Origin: Hydrogenophaga sp.
GTDB taxonomy: Bacteria; Pseudomonadota; Gammaproteobacteria; Burkholderiales; Burkholderiaceae_C
Assembly (NCBI RefSeq): GCF_018780075.1
Contig: NZ_JADMKB010000009.1
Coordinates: 62,001 to 126,000 of the forward strand
DNA: 64,000 nt
Direction of reading: 5' to 3'
Positions 25,624 to 34,856 of the stretch are shown in pieces. Position numbers and translations under genes: made by a program. The stretch's first letter is position 1; each line of letters starts with the position of its first letter. The notes under the pieces are model-generated. The model saw only the letters and a program-made list of their open reading frames with translations. It was not told where the DNA came from and did no database searches.

Positions 25624-26784
25624 TCAACCCGGCTGGCGCGCGACCCAGTCGCTCACCAGCTGCACCGACACCTGCAAGGGCACCGGCTGGCCCTGGAAGT
25701 AGTGGTTGGCGCCGGGGATCACGTGCATCTCCTTGTCGGCGCTGCCGGCCGCGGCAAACATGAGGCCGATGTCGGGTTGCGGCACGGCGTCGTCGGCCCC
25801 GTGCTCGATCGCCAGCAGAGGCACGCTGATCTGGCGCGCGCAGGCTTCGCCGTCGGCGCGCGAGTCGTCGATGGACCACTGCGAGAGCCAGGAGCGCAGC
25901 GTCGAAAAGCGCGCCATGCCCACCGGCCCGCTGTTCACGGTTTCCGGCACGCCCAGGTAACAGCGGCCCACGGGGCGGCCATTGGGGTCGATGGAACCGT
26001 CAAGGAAGCGCGGGTCGGCCAGGGTGCGGTGCGTGACGAAACCGCGCTCCAGCTCGGCACCGCCCCGGCGCCGCAGGTCTTCGAGCGTGTCCTTCACGCG
26101 CGCCGTGATGCGCTGCACGCGCGCCAGCTGGGCCGCGCGGTAGGCCGCCAGCCAGTCGGCCGGGTACGGCGCGTTGAAGGGCAGCGACGGCGCATACAGA
26201 TCGAAGGAGGGATTGCGCTGGTCCGGGTCGGCCTCGTCGATCACGGAAGGGTCGATCCAGTCGCGCAGGCACTGGGCGCGCGAGCGGTGTGCGGCCTCCA
26301 GCACCACGCCGTCGGCCGGGATCAGGCCCGCCCCCACGATGTCCACCGGGTCGCCCGCCGGCGTCTGGTTGATCGTCGGGTGCTCGGCCTGCGACTGGTA
26401 GAAAAGCGCCAGCGAACCGCCGCCCGACCAGCCCATGAGGATCACGCGCTGGAAGCCCAGCACCTCCTTGGCGTGGCGCACGCAGGCGCCCATGTCGAGC
26501 ACCACCTTCTCCATGATCAGCGCGGTGTCGTTCTTGGCGTAGCGGCTGGCCATGCACAGCACCGGGTAACCGGCCGCCGCCAGCGCGGGCGGCAGGGGCA
26601 GCAGCTGCAGCGTGGAGCTCGGGTGCATCATCAGGAACACCACGTCGCGCGAGGCGCCGGGCGCGCTGATCAGCAGGCCTTCCAGGTTGACCGCGCCCTG
26701 GCTGCCGGAAAAACCGTAGGTTTCGGTGAAGGCGTTGGTTTCGCGGTAGGCGATGTGCACCCACTGGTGCGTCAGGCCGCTCAC
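25624..26784 (-). CDS. alpha/beta hydrolase family protein
   Basis: The 386-residue protein has the nucleophile elbow G-W-S-G-G-G-S, with Ser at about 120, and a late A-N-H-Y region that can supply the catalytic His; the Asp is probably in the H-G-A-D-D segment. A large cap insertion lies between. It has no signal peptide, so it is cytoplasmic. The GTG start lies 4 bases after the stop of the 5-formyl-THF cyclo-ligase gene, an operon arrangement. The substrate is unknown. Confidence 0.82.
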   Translation of the reverse strand: MSGLTHQWVHIAYRETNAFTETYGFSGSQGAVNLEGLLISAPGASRDVVFLMMHPSSTLQLLPLPPALAAAGYPVLCMASRYAKNDTALIMEKVVLDMGACVRHAKEVLGFQRVILMGWSGGGSLALFYQSQAEHPTINQTPAGDPVDIVGAGLIPADGVVLEAAHRSRAQCLRDWIDPSVIDEADPDQRNPSFDLYAPSLPFNAPYPADWLAAYRAAQLARVQRITARVKDTLEDLRRRGGAELERGFVTHRTLADPRFLDGSIDPNGRPVGRCYLGVPETVNSGPVGMARFSTLRSWLSQWSIDDSRADGEACARQISVPLLAIEHGADDAVPQPDIGLMFAAAGSADKEMHVIPGANHYFQGQPVPLQVSVQLVSDWVARQPG

Positions 26785-26788
26785 CGCG

Positions 26789-27421
26789 TCACCCGCTCAC
26801 GGGCCACATCACACCGGTGTCGGCCAGGATCGCGTCCAGCGGCACGTCGTGCGACTCGGGTGCCAGGTCGGGCAGGTAGGAGAAGTCGTAACCCAGGCCC
26901 ACGGTGAAGGGCTTGGGCTGAAGCGAGGCCAGTGTGCGGTCGTAGAAACCACCGCCGTAGCCCAGCCGGTAACCGCCGGGGCCGTAACCCACGCAGGGCA
27001 CGAAGATCAGCGTGGGTTCGATGATCTCGGTGTCTTTCGGTTTCGGGATGCCGTAGGCGTCTTCTTCCATGGGGCAGCCGGGGAACCAGCTGTAGAACGT
27101 GAGGGTCTTATCGACCTTGTTGACCACCGGCAGCCCGATGCGGCGGTGCTTCTGGGCGCCTTGGGCGTCTTCTTCGAGCCCCGCCTCCTGCCAGCGGAAC
27201 AGCGCCGGCAACGGGTCGAATTCACCCTTGATGGGCCAGTAGGCACCGATCACCGCGTCGGGCCGGTGGATCAGCCAGACGCGCATCACGCGCTGCAACA
27301 GGTCGTTGCGCCAGGCCCGGTCGGCCAGGTTCTGGCGCTTCTCGATCAGTTGTTTGCGCCAGGCGGGTTTGGGTCCATCCAAAGGCCGAATGGTTGCAGG
27401 TTGAACGTCTTTGTTGTCCAT
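26789..27421 (-). CDS. 5-formyltetrahydrofolate cyclo-ligase
   Basis: This 210-residue ATP-dependent enzyme converts 5-formyl-THF to 5,10-methenyl-THF. The N-terminal basic helix (W-R-K-Q-L-I-E-K-R) and the strong C-terminal block G-Y-G-P-G-G-Y-R-L-G-Y-G-G-G-F-Y-D-R, which binds ATP/Mg, identify it. The ATG is only 9 bases from the divergent ATG of the lytic transglycosylase gene, so the two promoters must overlap the opposite coding regions. A downstream hydrolase gene follows at 4 bases. Confidence 0.92.
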   Translation of the reverse strand: MDNKDVQPATIRPLDGPKPAWRKQLIEKRQNLADRAWRNDLLQRVMRVWLIHRPDAVIGAYWPIKGEFDPLPALFRWQEAGLEEDAQGAQKHRRIGLPVVNKVDKTLTFYSWFPGCPMEEDAYGIPKPKDTEIIEPTLIFVPCVGYGPGGYRLGYGGGFYDRTLASLQPKPFTVGLGYDFSYLPDLAPESHDVPLDAILADTGVMWPVSG

Positions 27422-27430
27422 AATCGCCGC

Positions 27431-29419
27431 ATGAAACTGGTGATCCTGAAACAGGGTCTTGTGCCCATTATGGCCGCGCTGCTGATGCAGGGCGCCGCAT
27501 GGGCACAAGGCGGTGCCGATGCGGCCCTGCTCGACATGCACGACGCCTTCCGGCGCAACCACACGCAGGCGCTCAGCGCCCTGCTGCCCCGGGTGCGCGG
27601 CCATGTGCTTGAACCCATGGCCATCTACTGGGACGCCAAGGCCCGGCTGGAGACCGCCAGCCCCGACGAGGTGCGTGCGGCGATGGCCAGCATGGCAGGC
27701 ACCTACTGGGAAGACCGTCTGCGCAACGACTGGCTGCTGCGCCTGGGCAAGCAGCGCGACTGGCTGAACTTCGAAGCCGAGCTGCCGCGCTACCGCATGA
27801 ACGACGACCGGCAGGTGCGGTGTTATGCGCTGATGCTCGACGCCGTGGCGCGACGCAAGCCGGCCGACGACGCGGCCCGGCAGGTCGCGCCGCTCTGGCA
27901 CGCCCAGCGCGAGGCCGACGACGGCTGCGCCACCGCGGCCAAGGCTTTTGTCGACAGCGGCCACCTCAAGCCCGAGGTGGTCTGGCAGCGCGCCCGCCTG
28001 GCGATGGAGAGCAACCGCCCCGCGGTCGTGACCCAGGCCGTGGCCCTGTTGAACCCGGACTGGATCGGCATGGTCAGCGCCATCGCCGTGGACCCCGCGC
28101 GTTACCTCGACGAGAAGTTCACCGCCATCCGTCCCCGCACCAAGGAGCTGGTCACACTGGCCATCATCCGCCTGGCCAGCCTCGACACCGCGGCCGCGGC
28201 GCGCGAGATGGAGCACATGCGCTGGAAAACGCAACTCACGAACGAAGAGCGCAGCTGGCTCTGGGGCGTGATCGGCAAGCGCCTGGCCCAGACCCCGCAG
28301 GGACCGGCGCTGGCCGCCTTCGTCAACGGTGAGGACCGGTTCATGCACGCCGACCACCTGGCCTGGAAAGCGCGCGCGGGTCTGCGCGCCGGCGCCTGGG
28401 GCCACGTGCGCGACGCGATCGCGGCCATGGACGAGCCCCAGCGCAGCGAGCCCACCTGGGTCTACTGGCGCGCGCGCGCACTGCAGGCGCTCAAGGAGCC
28501 CGACGCGCTGACCGCCCAGACCCAGGCCCGCGCGCTCTACGAATCCATCGCCTCGACCCGGGGCTACCACGAGCAGCTGGCCATGGAAGAGCTGGGGCGG
28601 CCCATTGCCACGCCACCCGCGCCCGCCCCGCTGACCCCCCAGGAACTGGCCTGGCTGCAGGCCCACCCCGGCCTGCAGCGGGCGCTGGCCGCGATCCGCC
28701 TGGGCCTGCGCAGCGAAGGCGTGCGCGAGTGGAACTACAGCACCAACCTGCACACGGCCGGCGGCATGAGCGACCGCGAGCTGCTGGCCGCCGCTGCGCT
28801 GGCCTGCCAGAACGAGCTGTGGGACCGCTGCATCAACACCAGCGAGCGCACCCGCGACTTGCAGGACAACACCCAGCGCTTCCCGATGCCGCACCGCGCG
28901 CTGGTGCTCCGGCGCGCGGCCGAGATCGGGCTCGACCCGGCCTACGTCTATGGCCTGATCCGGCAGGAGAGCCGCTTCGTCACCGATGCGCGTTCGGGCG
29001 TGGGTGCCTCGGGCCTGATGCAGGTGATGCCCGCCACCGCCCGCTGGACCGCGCGCAAGATCGGCCTGACCGACTTCCAGTCGCACCAGATCACCGACCG
29101 CGACACCAACATCCTGATCGGCACCGCTTACCTGAAGTTCGCGCTCGACGACCTCGAAGGCTCGCTCCCGCTGGCCGCCGCCGCCTACAACGCCGGCCCT
29201 GGCCGCGCGCGGGCCTGGCGCGAGGGCGCCGCGCTCCCGGGCGAAATCTGGGCCGAGAACATCCCGTTCGAAGAGACCCGCGACTACGTCAAGAAGGTGC
29301 TCGCCAACACCACCAGCTACGCGGCCCTGATCACCGGCCAGCCGCAGTCGCTGCGCGCGCGCATGGGCGTGGTCGGCCCGGCGATCGACCCGAACGCCAT
29401 CAACAAAGAGCTGCCTTGA
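27431..29419 (+). CDS. soluble lytic murein transglycosylase (Slt-like)
   Basis: This 662-residue periplasmic enzyme cleaves the MurNAc-GlcNAc bond with formation of 1,6-anhydro-MurNAc. It has a signal peptide (cleavage after A-W-A at about 25) and a long alpha-superhelical U/L region (about 30-480). The C-terminal SLT domain has catalytic Glu in R-Q-E-S-R-F, G-A-S-G-L-M-Q-V-M-P and A-A-Y-N-A-G-P-G motifs. Length and layout match E. coli Slt70. Its stop overlaps the TTG start of the next gene. Confidence 0.94.
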   Translation: MKLVILKQGLVPIMAALLMQGAAWAQGGADAALLDMHDAFRRNHTQALSALLPRVRGHVLEPMAIYWDAKARLETASPDEVRAAMASMAGTYWEDRLRNDWLLRLGKQRDWLNFEAELPRYRMNDDRQVRCYALMLDAVARRKPADDAARQVAPLWHAQREADDGCATAAKAFVDSGHLKPEVVWQRARLAMESNRPAVVTQAVALLNPDWIGMVSAIAVDPARYLDEKFTAIRPRTKELVTLAIIRLASLDTAAAAREMEHMRWKTQLTNEERSWLWGVIGKRLAQTPQGPALAAFVNGEDRFMHADHLAWKARAGLRAGAWGHVRDAIAAMDEPQRSEPTWVYWRARALQALKEPDALTAQTQARALYESIASTRGYHEQLAMEELGRPIATPPAPAPLTPQELAWLQAHPGLQRALAAIRLGLRSEGVREWNYSTNLHTAGGMSDRELLAAAALACQNELWDRCINTSERTRDLQDNTQRFPMPHRALVLRRAAEIGLDPAYVYGLIRQESRFVTDARSGVGASGLMQVMPATARWTARKIGLTDFQSHQITDRDTNILIGTAYLKFALDDLEGSLPLAAAAYNAGPGRARAWREGAALPGEIWAENIPFEETRDYVKKVLANTTSYAALITGQPQSLRARMGVVGPAIDPNAINKELP

Positions 29420-30369
29420 ACAACATCCTGGTCCTCGGCGGCACCGGCTTCGTCGGTCGCCATGTGTGCGAAAAAATCCAGCGCGAAGGCTGGTGCAGCA
29501 CGGTGCCGACGCGGCGCGCCCTCAACGCGGCGGCGGTGCAACACCTGCCGTGCCTGACCGTGATCGAGGCCGACGTGCACGACGAAGCCAGCCTGCGGCG
29601 ACTGCTGCCGGGGCACGACGCGGTGGTCAACCTCGTGGCCATCCTGCACGGCAACGAGGCCTCGTTCGAGCGCGCCCATGTGACCCTGCCCACCACCCTG
29701 GCGCGCGCCTGCCACGCCACGGGCGTGCGGCGGCTGGTGCATTTGAGCGCACTGGGTGTGGCGCTCGACAGCCCGTCCATGTACCAGCGCAGCAAGGCGC
29801 GGGGCGAAGAGGCCCTGCGCAGCGCCGGGCTGGAGCTCAGCATCCTGCGGCCCAGCGTCATCCTTGGCGCCGGTGACCGTTTTCTGAACCTGTTTGCGCA
29901 ATTGCAGGCGGTGTTCCCGGTGGTGCCGCTGGCCGCATCGGGCGCGCGTTTCCAGCCGGTGTGGGTGGAGGACGTGGCCAGCGCGGTGATCGCCTGCCTG
30001 CGCGACAGCGGCCTGCCGATGAGCAGCGTGGGCCAGACCTTCGACTGCGCCGGGCCCGAGGTGCTGACCCTGGCCGAGCTGGTGCGCATCGCCGGCGAAT
30101 TCGGCAGCCGCGCCCGGCCGGTGCTGCCCCTGCCGACGGCGCTGGGCCAGCTGCAGGCGCGCCTGATGGAGCTGATGCCCGGCGAGCCGCTCATGAGCCG
30201 CGACAACCTCGCGGCCATGCAGGTGGACAACGTCGCCAACGGGCAGTGGCCGGGGCTGTCGTCCCTGGGCATCACGCCCGCCTCGGTGCGGGCCGTGGCG
30301 CCGACCTACCTCGGTCAGCGCGGTGGCCGCAGCCACCTGGACGGGTTCCGTCGCGGCCTGCGCCGTTGA
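29416..30369 (+). CDS. complex I NDUFA9-like NAD(P)-binding protein (atypical SDR)
   Basis: The 317-residue protein has the Rossmann motif G-G-T-G-F-V-G-R at the N-terminus and the Y-Q-R-S-K-A-R-G-E-E segment of atypical SDRs. The substrate region matches the NDUFA9/YbjT-like branch. The TTG start overlaps the lytic transglycosylase stop as TTGA, with AAAGAG upstream. Bacterial members are poorly characterised; binding of NAD(P)H and a quinone- or envelope-linked role are guesses. Confidence 0.85.
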   Translation: MNNILVLGGTGFVGRHVCEKIQREGWCSTVPTRRALNAAAVQHLPCLTVIEADVHDEASLRRLLPGHDAVVNLVAILHGNEASFERAHVTLPTTLARACHATGVRRLVHLSALGVALDSPSMYQRSKARGEEALRSAGLELSILRPSVILGAGDRFLNLFAQLQAVFPVVPLAASGARFQPVWVEDVASAVIACLRDSGLPMSSVGQTFDCAGPEVLTLAELVRIAGEFGSRARPVLPLPTALGQLQARLMELMPGEPLMSRDNLAAMQVDNVANGQWPGLSSLGITPASVRAVAPTYLGQRGGRSHLDGFRRGLRR

Positions 30370-30429
30370 GACTGCGTCGAAAAGAATGGCGCCGGAGCGC
30401 CACCTGTGAGCATGAGACGGTGCCGCCCA

Positions 30430-30502
30430 GGGCACAGCCGGGCTGGCTTTGCCAGACGGCCAGTGCCGCCCCCTCAGGGGGTAGCGCGAAGCGCTGCGGG
30501 GG
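30430..30502 (-). repeat. structured intergenic repeat, copy 7
   Basis: This minus copy starts 2 bases after the fadL-like stop. The outer arm pairs GGCAC with GTGCC. The inner stem is CTGGC-AAA-GCCAG in place of CCGGC-AAA-GCCGG, a two-sided compensating change. Confidence 0.8.
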
Positions 30503-30504
30503 AT

Positions 30505-31755
30505 TTAGAACCTCGTGGCCCACTGCACGCCCAGGGCCGTCTGGCGCATGCTGACGGACTCGGTGCCACCCAGCATCGACGGGCCGGTGACCTTCACGCG
30601 CGGCGCGTACATGAACGACCAGCTGAGTTCCGTGTCCTTGGCCAGCGCATGGGTCGCACCCAGCGTGAAGTGCGACTTCATGACGCCCGGCGCCAGGATG
30701 TTGGGTGTGATGTTGGCCGAGGTGACCGGGTTGTCGCTGCGCGTGTAACCCGCGCGCAGCGTCAGCTGCGGGCCCGCCTGCCATTGCGCGCCGAGCTTGA
30801 ACACGTCAATGTTCTTCCAGCCGAAGCCGCCGCCCGGCGAACCGCCCAGTGGGCCGGCCGTGGCGGCGTTGCCGATCGCGGGCACGTCGCCATAGCCGAT
30901 GCGCTGGTAGTCGGCCGCCAGCGTCAGGTTCGACGTGGCTTTCACCGCCACGCCCACGCTCAGGTTCTCCGGGATGTCGAAGTCGCCACCGTTGGCGAAC
31001 AGGCCGGCGTATTCCTTGAAGCGGCCCATGTTGACCTTGGGCGAGTACGAAGCGCCCACGCTCACGCTGTCGGACAGCTGGCCCATGTAGCCCAGGCGCA
31101 GACCGATGCCCGAGCTGTAGGCGTAACCACTGCCCGTCAGCTTGCCTGCGTCCACCGACATGGGAGAGAAACCTTCCAGGCCATACGCCTTGAACGCCTG
31201 GTACACCAGCAGGGGCGACACGCCGATGCTGTGTTTCGGGTGGAGCTTGTACGCCACCGTGGGCGCCACCACCAGCTGGATCAGGTCAACCCCCAGGTCC
31301 CCCGAACCGCACAGGGCGTTGGCCGGGCCTTGTCCGCAGTTGAGCTGGCCGCCGGGGTAGGTGGTGTTCATGCCGCCGTTGCCGTAGACCGTGACGCCCG
31401 CGGCCATGTCGCTGGACAGCACCTGGTTGTAGCCAAATTCCGGGTTCAGGAACTCGCGCTTGCCGCTGCGCACCGAGGTGTCGAGCATGCCGCCGGTCCC
31501 CGTGCGCGACATCTCGCGGTCGGGCATGAACAGGTCCGCGCCCAGGTCCATGCGGCCGCCCACGAAGGCCGCAGACGCCGGGTTGTTGGCGCCCGCGAAA
31601 GCGTCCTGGGCCATGGCGGTGGCGGCGCCGCCCATGCCCTTGGCCTTGATGCCGTAGCCGTGAGAGAAGTAGCCGTCGGTGGCATGGGCGGGCGCCAGGG
31701 CGCCACCGATGGCGAGCAAGGCGGCGGCGCGCACGGCGCGGTGGGAACAGTGCAT
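30505..31755 (-). CDS. OmpP1/FadL family outer-membrane channel
   Basis: This 416-residue outer-membrane beta-barrel is of the long-chain fatty acid/aromatic hydrocarbon channel family. It has a signal peptide (cleavage after A-H-A), the hatch start T-D-G-Y-F-S-H-G-Y-G with N-N-P-A-S-A-A-F (the family's N-P-A signature), alternating barrel strands and a terminal Phe. It follows the DUF302 gene on the same strand (56 bases apart, GGAG before the ATG). This pairing occurs with sulfur or metal stress operons. Confidence 0.9.
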   Translation of the reverse strand: MHCSHRAVRAAALLAIGGALAPAHATDGYFSHGYGIKAKGMGGAATAMAQDAFAGANNPASAAFVGGRMDLGADLFMPDREMSRTGTGGMLDTSVRSGKREFLNPEFGYNQVLSSDMAAGVTVYGNGGMNTTYPGGQLNCGQGPANALCGSGDLGVDLIQLVVAPTVAYKLHPKHSIGVSPLLVYQAFKAYGLEGFSPMSVDAGKLTGSGYAYSSGIGLRLGYMGQLSDSVSVGASYSPKVNMGRFKEYAGLFANGGDFDIPENLSVGVAVKATSNLTLAADYQRIGYGDVPAIGNAATAGPLGGSPGGGFGWKNIDVFKLGAQWQAGPQLTLRAGYTRSDNPVTSANITPNILAPGVMKSHFTLGATHALAKDTELSWSFMYAPRVKVTGPSMLGGTESVSMRQTALGVQWATRF

Positions 31756-31811
31756 GGGGGTGTCTCCGTTGTTGTGTGGGGGGGGAATCTGTCTGGGCGC
31801 TGGTGTTCAGG

Positions 31812-32390
31812 TCAGAACTCGCCCTTGGAGGCGCGCTGCATCATGGTCCAGATGGTGTCGCGCACGGCCTGCGCTTCTTCCTTCAGCGGCGAGGGCAGCT
31901 TGCGGCCCATCTTGACCATCATGTCCATGTTGAGGGTGTAGAGCCACAGGCTGCCGTCGTCGTGCTCCACCACGCTGATGCGGCACGGCAGGTAGGCCGC
32001 CATGTGCGGGCTGAAGTCCACCATCTTTCGGGCGGTGGCCGGGCTGCAGTAGGAGTACACCGTCAGCAGCTTTTCCTTCTTGCCCGAGCGGGCCTCCAGC
32101 TCCCTGGACAGGGGCAGCACGCCCACGTCGCGCATGTTGCGTTCCACGGCCACGAGCTTCAGGATCTCTTCCACGTCTTTGGCGCTCACGCCGGGCTGGA
32201 CCTTGGCTTCCCAGGTGGTGGCCACCGCGATGTCGCCGTTGCCGTCGATCCAGCGGTCCCACATGCGGGACGCCTCGGCACCCGCACCATCTTCCAGCTT
32301 GCCCATGGTGGACATCGTCCCGCAACCGGTGGTGGCGAACAGGGTGGCGGCCAGGGCCAGGCCCAGAGAGAAGCGTTTCCAGATCTGCAT
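31812..32390 (-). CDS. DUF302 domain lipoprotein
   Basis: The 192-residue protein has a lipoprotein signal (lipobox T-T-G-C, Cys at about 23). A DUF302 domain (about residues 80-165) follows, with C-R-I-S-V-V-E in the core, the small alpha-beta fold found near sulfur-oxidising and metal-responsive genes. AAGGAA precedes the ATG. It probably forms an operon with the FadL-like gene and is divergent from a CsoR-family regulator whose candidate operator lies in between. Confidence 0.85.
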   Translation of the reverse strand: MQIWKRFSLGLALAATLFATTGCGTMSTMGKLEDGAGAEASRMWDRWIDGNGDIAVATTWEAKVQPGVSAKDVEEILKLVAVERNMRDVGVLPLSRELEARSGKKEKLLTVYSYCSPATARKMVDFSPHMAAYLPCRISVVEHDDGSLWLYTLNMDMMVKMGRKLPSPLKEEAQAVRDTIWTMMQRASKGEF

Positions 32391-32511
32391 GAAATGTTCC
32401 TTGAGGTAGGGGGGTGTTCGGCTGAGGCAGACCGAGGCGTCGGGCCTTGACTTTTCTCAACCGCTAACACCCTCCACCGTATCCATGCATTCGAATATCG
32501 TCATTGGTGAC

Positions 32512-32530
32512 TACCCTAGGGGGTAGGGTA
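32512..32530. promoter_or_regulatory. CsoR-type operator candidate
   Basis: TACCC-TAGG-GGGTA with a further GGGTA copy directly after it is a G-tract inverted repeat of the class bound by CsoR/RcnR regulators. A -10-like TATACA begins within it. It lies in the 234-base divergent region between the DUF302 lipoprotein and the regulator. Confidence 0.65.
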
Positions 32531-32624
32531 TACATGACGGATGTGAATCGCTGGCCAACCGGCAAGTTGCCCGGGGTTTCGAATTTTTGGCACACTCCAC
32601 CCGACTCACCACACGGGACACTCC

Positions 32625-32957
32625 ATGGCCACCACCCCCGCCAAATCCAAGCCAGCCGCCACCGCCACCCCCCCGCTGTCGGCCGCGGCCACCTTCCGCT
32701 CCGAACACCAGCGCGATGTGGTCAACCGGCTCAAGCGCATCGAAGGACAGGTGCGCGGCCTGATCGACATGGTGGAGGGTGGCCGCCCCTGCGAAGACGT
32801 GGCGCAGCAGATGTCGGCCGCGCGCAAGGCCATGGACAAGGCCTTCTACCGGATGATGGCCTGCTCGGTGATGGAGGCGGTGTCGGTGTCGGCGTCCGAA
32901 GACGAGACGCTGCGCGAGGTCGAGCGCTCGACGCGGATTCTTGAAAAGTACGCATAA
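32625..32957 (+). CDS. metal- or sulfur-sensing regulator, CsoR/RcnR/FrmR family
   Basis: The 110-residue protein has an N-terminal Ala/Pro/Lys extension of about 24 residues and then the all-helical family fold (R-L-K-R-I-E-G-Q-V-R-G-L, R-P-C-E-D-V-A-Q-Q). Cysteines are at 56 and 80, 24 apart. CsoR uses Cys and His 25 apart plus a Cys at +29, and CstR has Cys at 0 and +29. Here there is no Cys at +29 and a Ser at +25, so the effector site differs from the characterised types. It presumably represses itself and the divergent DUF302-FadL genes. Confidence 0.9.
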   Translation: MATTPAKSKPAATATPPLSAAATFRSEHQRDVVNRLKRIEGQVRGLIDMVEGGRPCEDVAQQMSAARKAMDKAFYRMMACSVMEAVSVSASEDETLREVERSTRILEKYA

Positions 32958-32964
32958 CACGGAC

Positions 32965-33041
32965 TCCCCCCGCAGCGCTTCGCGCTACCCCCCAGGGGGC
33001 GATGCGAGTGGCCCGGCAAAGCCGGTTCCACCGCATCCTGG
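32965..33041 (+). repeat. structured intergenic repeat, copy 8
   Basis: This sense copy starts 7 bases after the CsoR-family stop. The outer arm pairs GATGCG with CGCATC and the inner stem is CCGGC-AAA-GCCGG. Confidence 0.85.
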
Positions 33042-33171
33042 GTCAGTGCATGTCTCGCCGGAGGCTGCTGGGCCTCACCGCCCTGCGCTCGAATCAATAC
33101 CGCGGTTTTTTGGCATCAATGCCTCGCCGGCCGTGGCTTAGCATGGGCTCCTTCACACGGAGATTTCCCCC

Positions 33172-33879
33172 ATGGCACTGCAGCTCTTCATCGGCAACAA
33201 AAACTATTCGTCCTGGTCCATGCGCCCCTGGGTGCTGATGACGCAGGCTGGCATTCCTTTTGAGGAGGTGATGGTGCGCTTCGACTCGTTCGAAGCGGAC
33301 TCCAGCTTCAAGAAGCACCTGCGCGGCGTGAACCCGGTGGGCAAGGTGCCGGTGCTGGTCGATGACGGTTTCGCGGTCTGGGACACGCTGGCGATCGCCG
33401 AGTACCTGGCCGAGCGCTTTCCCGAGAAGACCTTGTGGCCGACCGACCCGAAGCAGCGCGCCCGTGCGCGCAGCGTCTGCGCAGAAATGCACAGCGGCTT
33501 TGGCGCGCTGCGCAGCCACTGCCCGATGAACATCGAGGCCTCGCTGCCCGACACCGGCCGCCTGATCTGGCGCGACCAGGCGGGCGTGCGCGCCGACCTG
33601 GCGCGGCTCAGCGGCCTCTGGGGCGAGCTGCTCGCGGCCCAGCCCGCGACCCTGCCCGACGGCAGCGGCCCGCTGCTGTTCGGCGCGTTCAGCATCGCCG
33701 ACGCCTACTTCGCGCCGGTGTGCATGCGGCTGAAGACCTACGGTCTGCCGCTGGCCGCCGACCTGCAGGCCTACGTGGACCGCGTGGCCGCGCTGCCGGG
33801 GGTGAAGGCCTGGATCGACGGCGCGCTGGCCGAACACGACTTCCTCGATTTCGAAGAGCCCTACCGCCTGGGGCGCTGA
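33172..33879 (+). CDS. glutathione S-transferase family protein
   Basis: The 235-residue protein has a thioredoxin-like N-terminal domain with N-Y-S-S-W-S-M-R-P-W, where Ser is the likely glutathione-activating residue, and V-G-K-V-P-V-L with the cis-Pro. D-T-L-A-I follows. The C-terminal domain is helical. The N-Y-S-S-W-S-x-R form is that of the maleylacetoacetate-isomerase/zeta-like and YfcF-like groups. GGAG lies twelve bases before the ATG. The substrate is unknown. Confidence 0.9.
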   Translation: MALQLFIGNKNYSSWSMRPWVLMTQAGIPFEEVMVRFDSFEADSSFKKHLRGVNPVGKVPVLVDDGFAVWDTLAIAEYLAERFPEKTLWPTDPKQRARARSVCAEMHSGFGALRSHCPMNIEASLPDTGRLIWRDQAGVRADLARLSGLWGELLAAQPATLPDGSGPLLFGAFSIADAYFAPVCMRLKTYGLPLAADLQAYVDRVAALPGVKAWIDGALAEHDFLDFEEPYRLGR

Positions 33880-33900
33880 GCGACCGCCGCGTCAGGCAGC

Positions 33901-34800
33901 ATGGCCATGGGCATCACCGTTCAAACCGTCAACGCCTTCGTCGACAACCAGGCGGCGCCAGACACCGGGGGCAACCCCGCGGGGGTCGTGCTGGCGGCCG
34001 ACGGGCTCGACGCGCACCAGCGCCAGGCATTGGCCGCGCACCTGGGGTTGTCCGAAACCGTCTTCGTCGGTGCATCGGCGACCGCCACGCGCCGGCTGGA
34101 GTTCTTCACGCCGACCCAGCAGATCGCCCACTGCGGCCACGCCACCATCGCCGCTTTCTGGCTGATGCAGCACCTGGGGCAGGTGCGCGACGGGGTGCAC
34201 AGCAAGGAAACCATCGACGGCCACCGCGCCATCCTCATCGAAGGCACGCGCGTGGCCATGGAACAACGCGCGCCCACGTACACCGAGCTGACCACGGACA
34301 CCCAGCGACAGCAGGTGCTGGACGCCCTGCAACTGCAGGCCGACGACCTGATCGCGGGGCCGCCGCCCGCGGTGGTGCACACGGGCAATGCCTTCCTGGT
34401 GGTGGGCATGCGCAGCCGCGAGCGCCTGGCCGCCATCCAGCCCCAACTGGAGCGGATTCACCACCTCAGCGACACCCATGACCTGATCGGGTTTTACGTG
34501 TTCTGCCTGCAGCCCGACCTGCCGGGCCGTCACGCCGCCGCGCGCATGTTCGCGCCGCGTTATGGCATCGACGAGGAAGCGGCCACCGGCATGGCCGCCG
34601 GGCCATTGGCCTGCTGGCTGCACGACCGGCTGGGCATGGCACAACGCCGCTTCTTGCTGGAACAGGGCCGCCTCATGCCCCATCCGTCCCCCAGCCTGAT
34701 CGAGGTGTCGCTGGACATCGGTGCTGCGGGCATGGAGCGCCTGTGGGCCGGTGGCACCGCGCGCCTGACCGGGACGCAGCAGCTCGCCCTGGGTGCCTGA
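33901..34800 (+). CDS. PhzF family isomerase-like protein
   Basis: The 299-residue protein has the two-fold PhzF fold: N-A-F-V and G-N-P-A-G-V-V near the N-terminus, then S-E-T-V-F-V with the catalytic Glu, H-C-G-H-A-T-I-A-A and, in the second half, E-E-A-A-T-G-M-A-A. These motifs define the family of phenazine biosynthesis PhzF and its many uncharacterised relatives. It lies 21 bases after the GST gene. No other phenazine gene is present, so phenazine synthesis is not implied. Confidence 0.9.
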   Translation: MAMGITVQTVNAFVDNQAAPDTGGNPAGVVLAADGLDAHQRQALAAHLGLSETVFVGASATATRRLEFFTPTQQIAHCGHATIAAFWLMQHLGQVRDGVHSKETIDGHRAILIEGTRVAMEQRAPTYTELTTDTQRQQVLDALQLQADDLIAGPPPAVVHTGNAFLVVGMRSRERLAAIQPQLERIHHLSDTHDLIGFYVFCLQPDLPGRHAAARMFAPRYGIDEEAATGMAAGPLACWLHDRLGMAQRRFLLEQGRLMPHPSPSLIEVSLDIGAAGMERLWAGGTARLTGTQQLALGA

Positions 34801-34856
34801 AGGGCCTCATCCCCCCGGGCCCCGAAGACCCGGCCGGCGCCCCTACACTTGGCGCG

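Noticed and set aside
33901..34800. PhzF homologue as evidence for phenazine production
   Set aside because: PhzF-like proteins are widespread without phenazine genes; no phzA-E or phzG homologue is in the window.
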